Of a stretch of DNA of 5,257 nucleotides, positions 5,221 to 5,257 are shown piece after piece. The notes beneath the pieces were generated by a model that made no database searches, was not told where the DNA came from, and saw nothing but the letters and a program-made list of their open reading frames with translations. Every line of letters begins with the position of its first letter. Positions within the stretch are counted from its first letter, which is position 1. The position numbers were made by a program, and so were the translations under genes. The DNA comes from Bdellovibrio sp. (lineage in GTDB: Bacteria; Bdellovibrionota; Bdellovibrionia; Bdellovibrionales; Bdellovibrionaceae). The stretch lies in assembly GCA_019104905.1 (NCBI GenBank), contig JAHRXB010000134.1, positions 1 to 5,257 on the forward strand. The letters are read 5' to 3'.

Positions 5221-5257
5221 TGGCGTTCCCAAGGGGATTTGAACCCCTGTATCCTCC
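5221..5257 (-). tRNA. tRNA 3' half, probably tRNA-Ser (cut by window edge)
   Basis: Read on the minus strand, the last 28 bases are a T-arm AGGGG-TTCAAAT-CCCCT (5232-5248), the acceptor 3' strand TGGGAAC (5225-5231), discriminator G73 (5224) and an encoded CCA (5221-5223). The T-loop has the invariant TTC-A pattern. The preceding GGAGGATAC does not look like a standard 5-nt variable loop and fits the 3' side of a long class II variable arm. With G73 this favours serine (leucine and tyrosine tRNAs normally have A73). The anticodon is outside the window, so the isotype is not proven. Confidence 0.9.

Noticed and set aside
5187..5257. Similarity between the terminator arm (GATACGGGGTT) and the tRNA segment (GATACAGGGGTT), as a tRNA-derived or attachment-site duplication
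   Set aside because: The match is short and interrupted, the terminator arm is fully explained by its perfect self-complementarity, and no integrase or other mobile gene is in the window.

Overview
The window reads as chromosomal DNA of a Gram-negative bacterium. It has moderate GC and compact, mostly ATG-started genes with Shine-Dalgarno sites. There is an exported c-type cytochrome, a signal-peptide-bearing outer-membrane-type beta-barrel protein, and a tRNA with an encoded CCA end. The overall style is compatible with a Bdellovibrio-like or other delta-type proteobacterium, but that placement is an impression and not demonstrated. No transposase, integrase, CRISPR array or phage gene was seen.

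Layout. (1) Positions 1-163, minus strand: the first 54 codons of a secreted c-type cytochrome, cut by the window edge. (2) Positions 282-2089, plus strand: a two-gene, translationally coupled operon. It encodes a small FMN-binding split-barrel (PNPOx-like) protein, then a 448-residue protein that joins a second PNPOx-like domain to a GAF domain and a C-terminal winged-helix-like domain. A 118-bp divergent intergenic region with a GTGTAC-N9-GTACAC inverted repeat separates it from the cytochrome. (3) Positions 2101-3431, minus strand: marR-type regulator followed by an arylamine N-acetyltransferase with an ATGA overlap. Two identical perfect 16-bp palindromes sit at the regulator's promoter and start codon. 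(4) Positions 3608-4276, plus strand: a small outer-membrane beta-barrel protein with its own promoter and a strong intrinsic terminator. (5) Positions 4497-5123, plus strand: a multi-pass membrane protein of the 'MCFSA' (DUF6629-like) type. (6) Positions 5175-5206: a bidirectional terminator shared with the 3' end of a minus-strand tRNA (5221 to beyond 5257), probably tRNA-Ser.

How the parts may work together. The MarR/NAT pair looks like a self-contained, autoregulated unit for sensing and acetylating aromatic amines or similar compounds. The palindromes predict tight self-repression, and the regulator mRNA appears nearly leaderless. The PNPOx / PNPOx-GAF-winged-helix pair looks like a flavin- or ligand-responsive regulatory module. 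Its target is unknown; the divergent cytochrome c gene and its shared control region are the nearest candidates. The beta-barrel, the DUF6629-like protein and the tRNA appear to be independent transcription units. The least described element is the PNPOx-GAF-wHTH fusion. The clearest regulatory signal is the twin palindrome upstream of marR.
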